NCBI GenBank assembly: GCA_964602735.1
Contig: CAZRRV010000001.1
Location: 1-64,000 of the forward strand
Direction: 5' to 3'
From: CAZRRV01 sp964602735
GTDB taxonomy: Bacteria; Bacillota; Clostridia; Oscillospirales; Acutalibacteraceae
DNA length: 64,000 nt
The position numbers and the translations under genes are program-made. The notes below the pieces were generated by a model. It searched no databases and was not told where the DNA came from. It worked only from the letters and a program-made list of their open reading frames with translations. Below are positions 8,091 through 15,327 of this stretch, piece by piece (within the stretch, counting starts at the first letter, position 1; each line of letters begins with the position of its first letter).

Positions 8091-8118
8091 TCGGGGCGGA
8101 TTATTCCGCCCCGAAAAT
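8091..8118 (+). terminator. Hairpin after gdhA
   Basis: Perfect 10-bp stem TCGGGGCGGA-TTAT-TCCGCCCCGA followed by AAAATTA rather than a T run, so either a processed or poorly terminating hairpin. A second stem, GAACGGC-GGCA-GCCGTTC followed by ATTTT, sits at 8159-8180 just before the next ribosome site. Confidence 0.5.
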
Positions 8119-8194
8119 TAAAGCGGAGCCGCGCACGCGCGACTGATACTTAAAATCTGAACGGCGGCAGCCGTTCATTTTAGGGGGAATTGCT

Positions 8195-9511
8195 ATGAAA
8201 ATCACGTTTATGGGCGCCGGAAGTACCGTATTTGTCCGCAATGTTATCGGCGACTGTATGTGTTCCGAGGCTCTGCGCGACAGTGTTTTCGCGCTCTACG
8301 ACATCGACGGTCAGCGCCTTGAGCAAAGCAGGGTTATTCTGGAGGGTATGAGGCAGCAGAAAGGCGGCTACGGGAAAATCGAATGTTATCTGGGCGTCGA
8401 CCAGCGCAAGAATGCTCTTCGCGGCGCGGATTTTGTGGTGAACGCCATACAGGTCGGTCTTTACGAACCCTGTACCGTTATCGATTTCGAAGTGCCGAAA
8501 AAGTACGGTCTCAGGCAGACGATCGGAGACACTCTGGGTATCGGAGGAATTATGCGCGCATTGCGCACCATTCCCGTAATGCGGGATTTCGCCGAAGATA
8601 TGGAGGAGGTTTGCCCCGATGCGCTGTTCCTCAATTACACAAACCCGATGGCGATGCTGAGCGGTTATATGCAACGGTACACCGGGATAAAAACCGTCGG
8701 GCTTTGCCACAGCGTTCAGGTGTGCGCGCAATCGGTTTTGAAATCGGTGAATATGGAGGATAAAATCGAGGGGCATAAAGAGCTTATAGCCGGAATAAAC
8801 CATATGGCGTGGCTGCTTGAGATCAAAGATAAAGACGGCGTTGATTTGTATCCCGAAATCAAAAAGCGCGTCGGCGAAAAGCTTGCCGATCCCGAATTTA
8901 AGGATAAAGTCCGTTTCGACTATATCCGTAATTTCGGTTATTACTGCACCGAATCAAGCGAACATAACGCCGAATACAATATGTTTTACATTAAAAGCAA
9001 ATACCCCGAACTTATCGACCGCTACAATATCCCAATCGACGAATATCCGCGTCGCTGCGTAAAGAATATAAAGGGTTGGGAGGAAGAGTACAAGAACATA
9101 CTCGAAAACGGAGCCGGGGGACATGAGCGTTCACGTGAATATGCCTCTCATATAATCGAATCGGTAGTTACGGGCGAAGTATACAAAATAGGCGGCAATG
9201 TAATCAATACCGGGCTTATCGATAATTTACCGTCCGATGCCTGCGTCGAGGTTCCGTGCCTTGTCGACGGTTACGGCATCCACCCGTGCCATGTGGGGAA
9301 ACTTCCCGTTCAGTGCGCCGCGATGAATATGACTAATATAAATGTTCAGCTGCTTACGATCGAAGCCGCGAGAACAGGGAAACTCGAATATGTCTACGAT
9401 GCCGCAATGCTCGATCCTCATACGGCGAGCGAGCTGGACATCGATACCATAAAGAAAATGGTCGACGATTTGATTGCGGCTCACGGCGATTATCTGCCGA
9501 AATTCAATTAA
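8195..9511 (+). CDS. melA: Glycoside hydrolase family 4, alpha-galactosidase type
   Basis: 438 aa; AGGGGG ribosome site. GH4 enzymes cleave glycosides by an NAD+- and Mn2+-dependent oxidation/elimination route. Visible: N-terminal Rossmann fold MGAGSTVF (residues 6-13), NYTNPM (147-152), the metal-binding LCHSVQ with Cys171-His172-Ser173, and GINHMAW with His203. The CHS signature (rather than CN-type variants of phospho-glucosidases) and overall similarity favour alpha-galactosidase (MelA-like, about 450 aa), but the exact substrate cannot be read from sequence. No transporter is adjacent. A lipoprotein gene follows 10 bases later. Confidence 0.88.
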   Translation: MKITFMGAGSTVFVRNVIGDCMCSEALRDSVFALYDIDGQRLEQSRVILEGMRQQKGGYGKIECYLGVDQRKNALRGADFVVNAIQVGLYEPCTVIDFEVPKKYGLRQTIGDTLGIGGIMRALRTIPVMRDFAEDMEEVCPDALFLNYTNPMAMLSGYMQRYTGIKTVGLCHSVQVCAQSVLKSVNMEDKIEGHKELIAGINHMAWLLEIKDKDGVDLYPEIKKRVGEKLADPEFKDKVRFDYIRNFGYYCTESSEHNAEYNMFYIKSKYPELIDRYNIPIDEYPRRCVKNIKGWEEEYKNILENGAGGHERSREYASHIIESVVTGEVYKIGGNVINTGLIDNLPSDACVEVPCLVDGYGIHPCHVGKLPVQCAAMNMTNINVQLLTIEAARTGKLEYVYDAAMLDPHTASELDIDTIKKMVDDLIAAHGDYLPKFN

Positions 9512-9521
9512 GGCGTCGGAA

Positions 9522-10493
9522 ATGGCAATGAAAAGAATAACCGCTTTTATAGCCGCCGTGACTGTTTGCCTTGCTCTTGCGTCGTGCGGCGGAAAGAAAA
9601 CCGGCGGCGGTTCGCCGTCGGCGCAGAGCAACTCAAACAGTGCGGTAATAATGTTCGATGAGCCCGTTACCGTAATTGATGACGATAATTGCCTTGTGGA
9701 GATTATCGGATATAATCCCGAACCGGTCATTGACTGTGTCGAACTCCTGGCTAATGTCGAGAACAGATTCGAACATGAATTGTTTTTCGATATACACGCC
9801 GCTGTCGTGAACGGGTTGCAGCTCGGCAGTGCGGGATTTGATGATAAATACATAAAAGCGGGTGAAAAAAAGCGGTCGGAAGAAATACACCTTTTCCGCA
9901 ATGAAATCCCCGATGCCGAGACGGGCGATTTCGCCGGCGACAAAATAACGGACATCGAACTCACTGTGCGCGCCTACGACAATGACGACACATTGGATAG
10001 AGACGCGATTTCCGTAGGAAAAGAATATTTGATTTCCGCCGGCACCCGTCGCATATATCCTTACGGCGATGATAAGGCGGTTAAATATGTCAGGCAGGCG
10101 AGGTCTACCGATACTGTGCTTTTTAACAATGAATATGTCCGCGTTATTCTAATCGACAGCGTTAAACACGGCGATCGGCTTGATGTTTATTATTTTATTC
10201 TCAACAAAACCGAAAGCCCGGTAACGGTGAACTTTTATGATTTAATGATAAACGGCAAAAAAACCGCGGCAACCGACGCCGAGGCAACCCTCGCCGGCAA
10301 ATGCAGATTTGCAACGCTGTCGCTTTCCGATTCCGAGCTTGAAGACAGCGGGATAAAAGCGGAAAATGTACAAAACATAGCCTGTTCGCTGAACGTGCTT
10401 GAATACGATTTCCGTGATTATAAACTTACGGGAATTACAAGCGAAAACGCCAAGAACCTCGGAACGGGCAATGTTGAAATTCCGGTGGAATAG
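9522..10493 (+). CDS. Predicted lipoprotein with two related Ig-like modules
   Basis: 323 aa from the ATG at 9522 (a second ATG at 9528 is equally usable; the ribosome site is poor). The N-terminus is a lipoprotein signal with lipobox LASC followed by GGKKTGGGS, a linker typical of lipoproteins. Two halves resemble each other: about residues 45-175 and 190-315 each hold a beta-rich stretch (CLVEIIGYN...LFFDIHAAVVNG... and YVRVILIDSV...VYYFILNKTE...LMINGKK), as in DUF4352/DUF5067-like proteins. Likely tethered outside the membrane. Function unknown; probably cotranscribed with the GH4 gene. Confidence 0.7.
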   Translation: MAMKRITAFIAAVTVCLALASCGGKKTGGGSPSAQSNSNSAVIMFDEPVTVIDDDNCLVEIIGYNPEPVIDCVELLANVENRFEHELFFDIHAAVVNGLQLGSAGFDDKYIKAGEKKRSEEIHLFRNEIPDAETGDFAGDKITDIELTVRAYDNDDTLDRDAISVGKEYLISAGTRRIYPYGDDKAVKYVRQARSTDTVLFNNEYVRVILIDSVKHGDRLDVYYFILNKTESPVTVNFYDLMINGKKTAATDAEATLAGKCRFATLSLSDSELEDSGIKAENVQNIACSLNVLEYDFRDYKLTGITSENAKNLGTGNVEIPVE

Positions 10494-10506
10494 TACGCTG
10501 TTTTTC

Positions 10507-10535
10507 TTGACAAACGGCGGGCGGAGATTTATAAT
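10507..10535 (+). promoter_or_regulatory. Consensus SigmaA promoter of murA
   Basis: TTGACA (10507-10512), 17 bp, TATAAT (10530-10535): both hexamers match consensus. murA starts 33 bases downstream. Confidence 0.88.
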
Positions 10536-10567
10536 TATCGGGATGTACCGATAAGGAGCGTAATGTT

Positions 10568-11854
10568 TTGACGGAACATTTGATTATAAACGGCGGTCGG
10601 CGGCTTACGGGATCGGTTGCCGTCGGCGGTTCGAAAAACGCGGCAGTTGCGATTATACCGGCGGTGCTGTTAAGCGACGGAGTTTGCAAAATCGAGAACG
10701 TACCCGATATTTCCGATGTTGCGGCTGTGCTTTCCATATTGCAGACTCTCGGCGCGAAAGTGCGGTATACCGCACCTCACACGGTTGAAATCGATCCGGC
10801 GGGTGCAAGATCGTATACGCTCACCGCGTTCGATACCTCGTCAATGAGGGCGAGCAGTTATTTTATAGGCGCGTTGCTCGGCCGCTTCGGGCGGGCGAGG
10901 GTAGCACCTCCGGGAGGATGCGACTTCGGTGTCAGACCGATCGACCAGCACATCAAGGGGTTTGAGGCGCTGGGCGCCAGGGTCGTTTATGAAGACGGGA
11001 TGGTCGACGCGAGGGCTAAAGCTCTCACCGGTTGCACTGTTTATCTCGATAAAGTTTCGGTAGGTGCAACCATTAACATTATGCTCGCCGCCGTTAAGGC
11101 CGACGGGTTGACCGTAATCGAAAACGCGGCGAGAGAGCCGCATATTGTCGATACGGCGAATTTCCTGAACTCGATGGGCGCCGATATTATGGGCGCGGGA
11201 ACCGGCGTAATTAAAATACGCGGAGTAAAGCATTTGCACGGCACCGAATATTCGGTTATTCCCGATCAGATTGAGGCGGGTACGTATATGCTTGCCGCGG
11301 CGGCTACACGGGGTGACGTACTCGTTGAAAATATAATTCCGAAGCATCTTGAAGCGATAACGGCAAAACTCACCGAAACCGGCGTAAGGGTAACCGAATA
11401 TGATGATTCCGTCCGTGTTACGGCGGGTGCGAGGCCGCGATGTTGCAGTGTTACCACGCTGCCGCATCCGGGGTTTCCCACCGATATGCAGCCGCAGATT
11501 ACAGCGTATCTTGCAACCGCGATCGGGACCAGCGTTATCACCGAAAGCGTGTGGGATAATCGGTTTCGCTATACCGACGGGCTGACGGTTATGGGCGCCA
11601 GAATTTCTGTTGACGGTAAAATAGCGGTTGTGTCCGGGGTAAGGCGTTTAAGCGGCTCACCGGTACACGCTACCGATTTGCGCGCGGGTGCGGCTTTGGT
11701 TATCGCGGGGCTGTCTGCTTCGGGTGTAACCGAAATCGACGGTGTGAAGTTTATCGACCGCGGGTATGAGCATATAGAAGAAAAGCTTGCCGCGTTGGGC
11801 GCCGATATTAAGCGTATCCGCATAGCGCCTTATGCCGTCGCGGACGCGGGTTAA
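10568..11854 (+). CDS. murA: UDP-N-acetylglucosamine 1-carboxyvinyltransferase
   Basis: 428 aa from a TTG start at 10568 with AAGGAG upstream; the nearby ATG at 10562 is in another frame and hits a stop. It transfers enolpyruvate from PEP to UDP-GlcNAc, the first committed step of peptidoglycan synthesis. Features: GGSKNAAVAIIPA (Lys22-Asn23-type active-site pair), PPGGCDFGVRPIDQHIKGFEALGA with the catalytic Cys118 (fosfomycin target), and the C-terminal repeat DRGYEHIEEKLAALGA. Consensus promoter of its own; followed after 17 bases by an MBL hydrolase, probably in one transcript. Confidence 0.96.
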   Translation: MTEHLIINGGRRLTGSVAVGGSKNAAVAIIPAVLLSDGVCKIENVPDISDVAAVLSILQTLGAKVRYTAPHTVEIDPAGARSYTLTAFDTSSMRASSYFIGALLGRFGRARVAPPGGCDFGVRPIDQHIKGFEALGARVVYEDGMVDARAKALTGCTVYLDKVSVGATINIMLAAVKADGLTVIENAAREPHIVDTANFLNSMGADIMGAGTGVIKIRGVKHLHGTEYSVIPDQIEAGTYMLAAAATRGDVLVENIIPKHLEAITAKLTETGVRVTEYDDSVRVTAGARPRCCSVTTLPHPGFPTDMQPQITAYLATAIGTSVITESVWDNRFRYTDGLTVMGARISVDGKIAVVSGVRRLSGSPVHATDLRAGAALVIAGLSASGVTEIDGVKFIDRGYEHIEEKLAALGADIKRIRIAPYAVADAG

Positions 11855-11871
11855 TTTACAGTGATCGGATT

Positions 11872-12654
11872 ATGAGCAAAATTTTTCCGATGTTTTCGGG
11901 TAGCGGCGGCAACGCGGTTTGGGTTGAATGCGGCGGCGCCGCCGTTCTTATTGATTGCGGAAAAAGCGCAAAAGCGGTTGAACGGGCTTTAAGCGAAAAC
12001 GGTCTTTCGTCGGATAAGCTTGAGGCGGTGTTCATAACACATGAACACCGCGATCATATTTCAGGTCTCAAACTTTTCCTGTCGCGGCACCCGGTTCCCG
12101 TTTACTGTTCCGCCGGAACAAAGGCGGCGCTGGTGAATAACGGTATACTGTCCGACCGGCGGATTGTATCATTCGAGCATGATACCGCGGCGGGCGATTT
12201 TTATGTAACGCGTTTCAACACTCCGCATGACTGCGAGGGTTCCTCCGGTTACAGGGTAACGATGCCCGACGGCCGAACGGTTGCCGTATGCACCGATCTC
12301 GGAACGGTAACCGATGAGGTTCGGCGGAATCTTGAAGGCTGCGCGGCCGTTATGATCGAATCGAACCATGATATTTCAATGCTTTACTCGGGCAGCTATC
12401 CCGCGGCGCTTAAACGCCGTATCGCCGGTGATACCGGACATTTGTCAAACGGCGAGTGCGCATCGGAATTGCCGTCGCTGGTTGAAAAAGGTACGCAAAG
12501 GCTCATCCTTGCGCATTTAAGCCGCGCGAACAACAGACCGGATCTTGCGAGAAGTACAGCGTGTGCCGCTTTGCTTGAACACGGCATGCGCGAAGATGAG
12601 GATTATATTCTTTATGTCGCACCCGAAAAATGCGGAAGATTTATAGCGCTGTAA
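11872..12654 (+). CDS. MBL-fold metallo-hydrolase, YycJ/WalJ-like
   Basis: 260 aa. Metallo-beta-lactamase fold with the metal motif THEHRDH (residues 56-62), a later HDCEGSSGYRV, CTDLGTV, and ESNHD near the middle, as in YycJ (WalJ) proteins that resemble 5' exonucleases and are linked to cell-wall and DNA homeostasis in Bacillota. The usual walKR neighbours are absent; here it follows murA, which keeps the link to cell-wall growth. Molecular substrate not known from sequence. Confidence 0.85.
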   Translation: MSKIFPMFSGSGGNAVWVECGGAAVLIDCGKSAKAVERALSENGLSSDKLEAVFITHEHRDHISGLKLFLSRHPVPVYCSAGTKAALVNNGILSDRRIVSFEHDTAAGDFYVTRFNTPHDCEGSSGYRVTMPDGRTVAVCTDLGTVTDEVRRNLEGCAAVMIESNHDISMLYSGSYPAALKRRIAGDTGHLSNGECASELPSLVEKGTQRLILAHLSRANNRPDLARSTACAALLEHGMREDEDYILYVAPEKCGRFIAL

Positions 12655-12695
12655 TTATTTGCCTGGTAGGTAAAAGACAGTTGCGGCGCTTATGC

Positions 12696-12763
12696 GCGCC
12701 CGTGGCGCGGCGTTGCCGCGCGGCGGGCTTCGCCCGCCCGCCGCTTATGCGGCGCACGGGCGC
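12696..12763. repeat. 68-bp perfect four-way (cloverleaf) palindrome
   Basis: An outer 9-bp stem GCGCCCGTG (12696-12704) / CACGGGCGC (12755-12763) encloses three hairpins with no unpaired base between them: GCGCGGC-GTT-GCCGCGC (12705-12721), GGCGGGC-TTC-GCCCGCC (12722-12738) and CGCCGC-TTAT-GCGGCG (12739-12754). All stems are perfect. A further GGCGC-TTAT-GCGC hairpin abuts on the left. GC content is far above the surroundings. No T run follows, so it is not a simple terminator. It may be a palindromic mobile repeat or a structured RNA. Confidence 0.8.
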
Positions 12764-12769
12764 CGGACG

Positions 12770-12907
12770 AAATCATCGCCCGATTTTACGCTCACTACTT
12801 CGGGAGCCGGCTCCGCAATCTGTCTTGTTATCGAAGGAAACCGACTGTCGGAAAACATGGGCTACAAGGTAAAAGTTACGGCTTTGAATAACGCTCATGT
12901 TGAATGA
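12770..12907 (+). pseudogene. C-terminal gene remnant next to the cloverleaf palindrome
   Basis: After the palindrome one frame reads as ordinary protein to a stop at 12905-12907 (SPDFTLTTSGAGSAICLV...YKVKVTALNNAHVE) with coding-like codon use, but has no start or ribosome site. It looks like the tail of a beta-rich (lipo)protein whose front was lost or displaced when the GC palindrome arrived. The rest of 12908-13080 has only small hairpins such as GGCGTT-CCGA-AACGCC-like pairs and no gene. Confidence 0.35.
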
Positions 12908-13086
12908 ACCAGGCGTTCCGAAAACGCCGGAATAAGCGGGATTCTCCGCAACTTGCGGCATATGGTTTGTAAAGGTTTGATCGATTGCCGCGGTTTTCAA
13001 CCATAATCATTATTCATAATTGTGCGCTATATTAACAGTTATTTTTTAGTAAAATCGCAGGTTTTATATTTTTGCGTTGAAAAATC

Positions 13087-13115
13087 TTGCGTTTTACCTG
13101 AAAATATGATAAACT
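13087..13115 (+). promoter_or_regulatory. Probable promoter of the rimP-nusA operon
   Basis: TTGCGT (13087-13092), 17 bp, TAAACT (13110-13115), 69 bases upstream of rimP and just before the leader hairpin. Confidence 0.45.
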
Positions 13116-13137
13116 TACGTATGTTAGGAGATGGATG

Positions 13138-13167
13138 TAGAGCGGGTAGTCCCGCTCTACTGTTTTG
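13138..13167 (+). terminator. Leader terminator/attenuator ahead of rimP-nusA
   Basis: Perfect 9-bp stem TAGAGCGGG-TAGT-CCCGCTCTA (13138-13159) followed by CTGTTTTGTG. It sits between the promoter and the rimP ribosome site. NusA-sensitive leader termination that autoregulates the nusA operon is known in Bacillus; a weak T run like this one is what NusA-stimulated terminators look like. Autoregulation here is inference. Confidence 0.6.
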
Positions 13168-13184
13168 TGTAAGGGGGTTGTATT

Positions 13185-13670
13185 ATGCGTCCGGCGGGGA
13201 TTGCCGAGCGTGTACGGCGTATTATTGAGCCGACGGTTAACTGCTTAGGGTACCGCGTCTGGGATGTTCGTTATGTGAAAGAGGGCGGCGAAAATTATCT
13301 ACGCGTGGTTATCGACTCTCCTGGCGGCGTCGGTATCGACGACTGTACGAAAGTTTCTCTCGCTGTCGACCCTTTAATCGATAAAGAAGATATAATTCGC
13401 GATCCGTACTGCTTTGAGGTGTGTACTCCGGGGATTGAACGGGAACTCGTAAAGCCCGAACATTTTGCCGAAATGACCGGGAAAAACGTAAAAATAAAAC
13501 TTTACCGACCGGTGAACGGGGAGCGCGAATTTAACGGAACGCTTACAGCTTACGACGGGCGCACGGTTACGGTAACGCAAAACGGCGAAACGGTTTCTTT
13601 CGATATGAAAACGGTATCGAAAGTTGCGCTTGACGACTTTGATATGGAGGATGAACGGAAAAATGGCTAA
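13185..13670 (+). CDS. rimP: Ribosome maturation factor RimP
   Basis: 161 aa; GGGGG ribosome site. RimP binds the free 30S subunit and helps assemble its head/S12 region. Visible: N-terminal alpha/beta domain (LGYRVWDVRYVKEGGENYLRVVIDSPGGVGIDDC in part), ISDPYCFEVCTPGIERELVKPEHF equivalent around residues 75-95, and a C-terminal Sm-like barrel (ALDDFD near the end). First gene of the transcription/translation operon; its end overlaps nusA by 8 bases. Confidence 0.95.
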   Translation: MRPAGIAERVRRIIEPTVNCLGYRVWDVRYVKEGGENYLRVVIDSPGGVGIDDCTKVSLAVDPLIDKEDIIRDPYCFEVCTPGIERELVKPEHFAEMTGKNVKIKLYRPVNGEREFNGTLTAYDGRTVTVTQNGETVSFDMKTVSKVALDDFDMEDERKNG

Positions 13671-14754
13671 GTCAAGATCACAGAAAAAGGTCGAAGATTT
13701 CGACTTTTTCACGGAACTTCGCGGAATGGAGCGCGAGACCGGCATCCCCGCGCCCAACCTCGCCGAGAAAATAGCCGCCGCCATATGCGTTGCGGCCAAA
13801 AAGTCATACGGCGGGCAAGATATCGTTCACTGCGATATTAACTGCGAAAAAAGAATCTTTAAGGTATATCTGCGCAAAAATGTTGTTGAGAACCCCGAAA
13901 ACGCATATACCGATATTTCGCCCGACGATGCGAAAAAATACGATCCCGATGCGGAAGTCGGAAGTACCGTAGACATCCCGCTCGACCCGAAACAGTTCGG
14001 TCGGATTGTCGCTCAGTCGGCAAAACATGTTATCCGTCAGGGAATACGGGAGGCGCAGCGCGGCCAAACTCTCGAGGAATTTCAGAGCAAAGCCAGAGAA
14101 CTTGTTACGGCCGAGGTGCAGGCGGTTGATCCCAAAACCGGCAACGCCACTGTTACCATAGGGAAATACGAGGCAGTTTTGCCGAAAACCGAACAGGTGC
14201 CGGGCGAGATTCTCGAAGAGGGAGACAACATAAAGGTATTTATCGTTGAAGCGAAAGATACCGAAAAAGGCCCGAAAGCGATGATTTCCCGAACGCATCC
14301 GTGGTTCGTAGGCAGGCTTTTCGAAAAAGAAATTCCGGAAATTTACGACGGCACCGTAGAAATAAAAAACATTTCCAGGCAGGCGGGTTCCCGCACCAAA
14401 ATGGCGGTATACTGTGAAAATCCCGATTTTGACGCGGTAGGCGCCTGTATAGGGCAGCACGGTATGAGGGTTAATGCCATTGTCGAGGAACTCGGCGGTG
14501 AAAAAATCGATATTGTAAACTATTCCGAAAATCCGGAAGAGTTTATTTCCGAGGCAATGAAGCCCGCGAAAGTACTGGAAGTTGAAATTTTAAGCGAAGA
14601 TCCCAAAACATGCCGTGTGACGGTACCCGATTCGCAGCTTTCGCTCGCCATCGGCAATAAGGGGCAGAATGTGCGTCTTGCCGCAAAACTTACCGGATGG
14701 AAAATAGATATAAGACCCGAAAGCGGGTATTACGGCGAAGATGCGGAGAATTAA
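13663..14754 (+). CDS. nusA: Transcription termination/antitermination factor NusA
   Basis: 363 aa from the ATG at 13663 inside the end of rimP. NusA binds RNA polymerase and nascent RNA and modulates pausing, termination and antitermination. Order: N-terminal polymerase-binding domain (1-125), S1 domain (about 130-200, GKYEAVLPKTEQVPGE), KH1 (VGACIGQHGMRVNAIVEELGGE) and KH2 (LAIGNKGQNVRLAAKLTGW). It ends after KH2 with no acidic repeats, normal for Gram-positive NusA. Likely autoregulated through the hairpin before rimP. Confidence 0.97.
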   Translation: MAKSRSQKKVEDFDFFTELRGMERETGIPAPNLAEKIAAAICVAAKKSYGGQDIVHCDINCEKRIFKVYLRKNVVENPENAYTDISPDDAKKYDPDAEVGSTVDIPLDPKQFGRIVAQSAKHVIRQGIREAQRGQTLEEFQSKARELVTAEVQAVDPKTGNATVTIGKYEAVLPKTEQVPGEILEEGDNIKVFIVEAKDTEKGPKAMISRTHPWFVGRLFEKEIPEIYDGTVEIKNISRQAGSRTKMAVYCENPDFDAVGACIGQHGMRVNAIVEELGGEKIDIVNYSENPEEFISEAMKPAKVLEVEILSEDPKTCRVTVPDSQLSLAIGNKGQNVRLAAKLTGWKIDIRPESGYYGEDAEN

Positions 14755-14756
14755 CA

Positions 14757-15023
14757 ATGCCCGGGAAAAAGACGCCGATGCGTATGTGCATCGGATGCGG
14801 AGAAATGAAGCCGAAAAACGAACTTATTCGTATTGTGCGTGACGAGACAGGTGTGGTGACGGTCGACAGACGCGGCCACGCCCCGGGACGCGGCGCATAT
14901 TTATGCGACAGCCGCTCCTGTTTGGAAAAAGCGGTAAAACGCAAAAGGGCGGAGAAAATATTTAAGACCGGTATATCGGCTGAATTTTATAGGGCTTTAG
15001 AAAGCGAAATGTCGAGTGAATAA
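14757..15023 (+). CDS. ylxR: YlxR family RNA-binding protein (RnpM-like)
   Basis: 88 aa from the ATG at 14757, two bases after the nusA stop. Conserved family core: PMRMCIGCGEMKPKNELIR (residues 8-26, Cys pair) and GRGAYLC...CLEKA. In Bacillus this family binds RNA and has been reported to modulate RNase P. Always in the nusA-infB operon in Bacillota; overlaps ylxQ by 8 bases. Confidence 0.92.
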   Translation: MPGKKTPMRMCIGCGEMKPKNELIRIVRDETGVVTVDRRGHAPGRGAYLCDSRSCLEKAVKRKRAEKIFKTGISAEFYRALESEMSSE

Positions 15024-15327
15024 CGATCCTCTACTTTCGTATTTGGGAATAGCACGACGCGCGGGTTATCTGGCAGTCGGAACATACGCGGTAAAAAAAG
15101 CTTTGTTACGGAACAAAGCCGCGCTTGTACTGCTTTCGGATAACATCTCGGAAAATACGGAAAAAAAGCTCCGCGCAGTCGCGGGCAAGACGGAAATAGT
15201 ACGAACAGGTTACGGTTCGCCGGTATTGTCGAACGCAACCGGAACCGGCGCGGGAATATTCGCGATAACCGATAGGGGATTGGCCGAAGCAATCAGAAAG
15301 GCGGGAAAATTGCATGACGAAATATAA
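15016..15327 (+). CDS. ylxQ: L7Ae-family ribosomal-like protein YlxQ
   Basis: 103 aa from a GTG at 15016 overlapping ylxR. L7Ae/L30e/S12e/Gadd45 fold: LGIARRAGYLAVGTYAVKKAL at the N-terminus (quoted in 20-residue core), LVLLSDNISENTEKKL, then a GTGAGIFAITDRGLAEAI C-terminus. Members bind kink-turn RNA. Standard operon partner of ylxR and infB; overlaps infB by 14 bases, pointing to coupled translation. Confidence 0.9.
   Translation: MNNDPLLSYLGIARRAGYLAVGTYAVKKALLRNKAALVLLSDNISENTEKKLRAVAGKTEIVRTGYGSPVLSNATGTGAGIFAITDRGLAEAIRKAGKLHDEI

Noticed and set aside
12681..12770. tRNA or tmRNA interpretation of the cloverleaf
   Set aside because: Stem lengths, absent T-loop consensus and lack of unpaired junction bases do not fit a tRNA.
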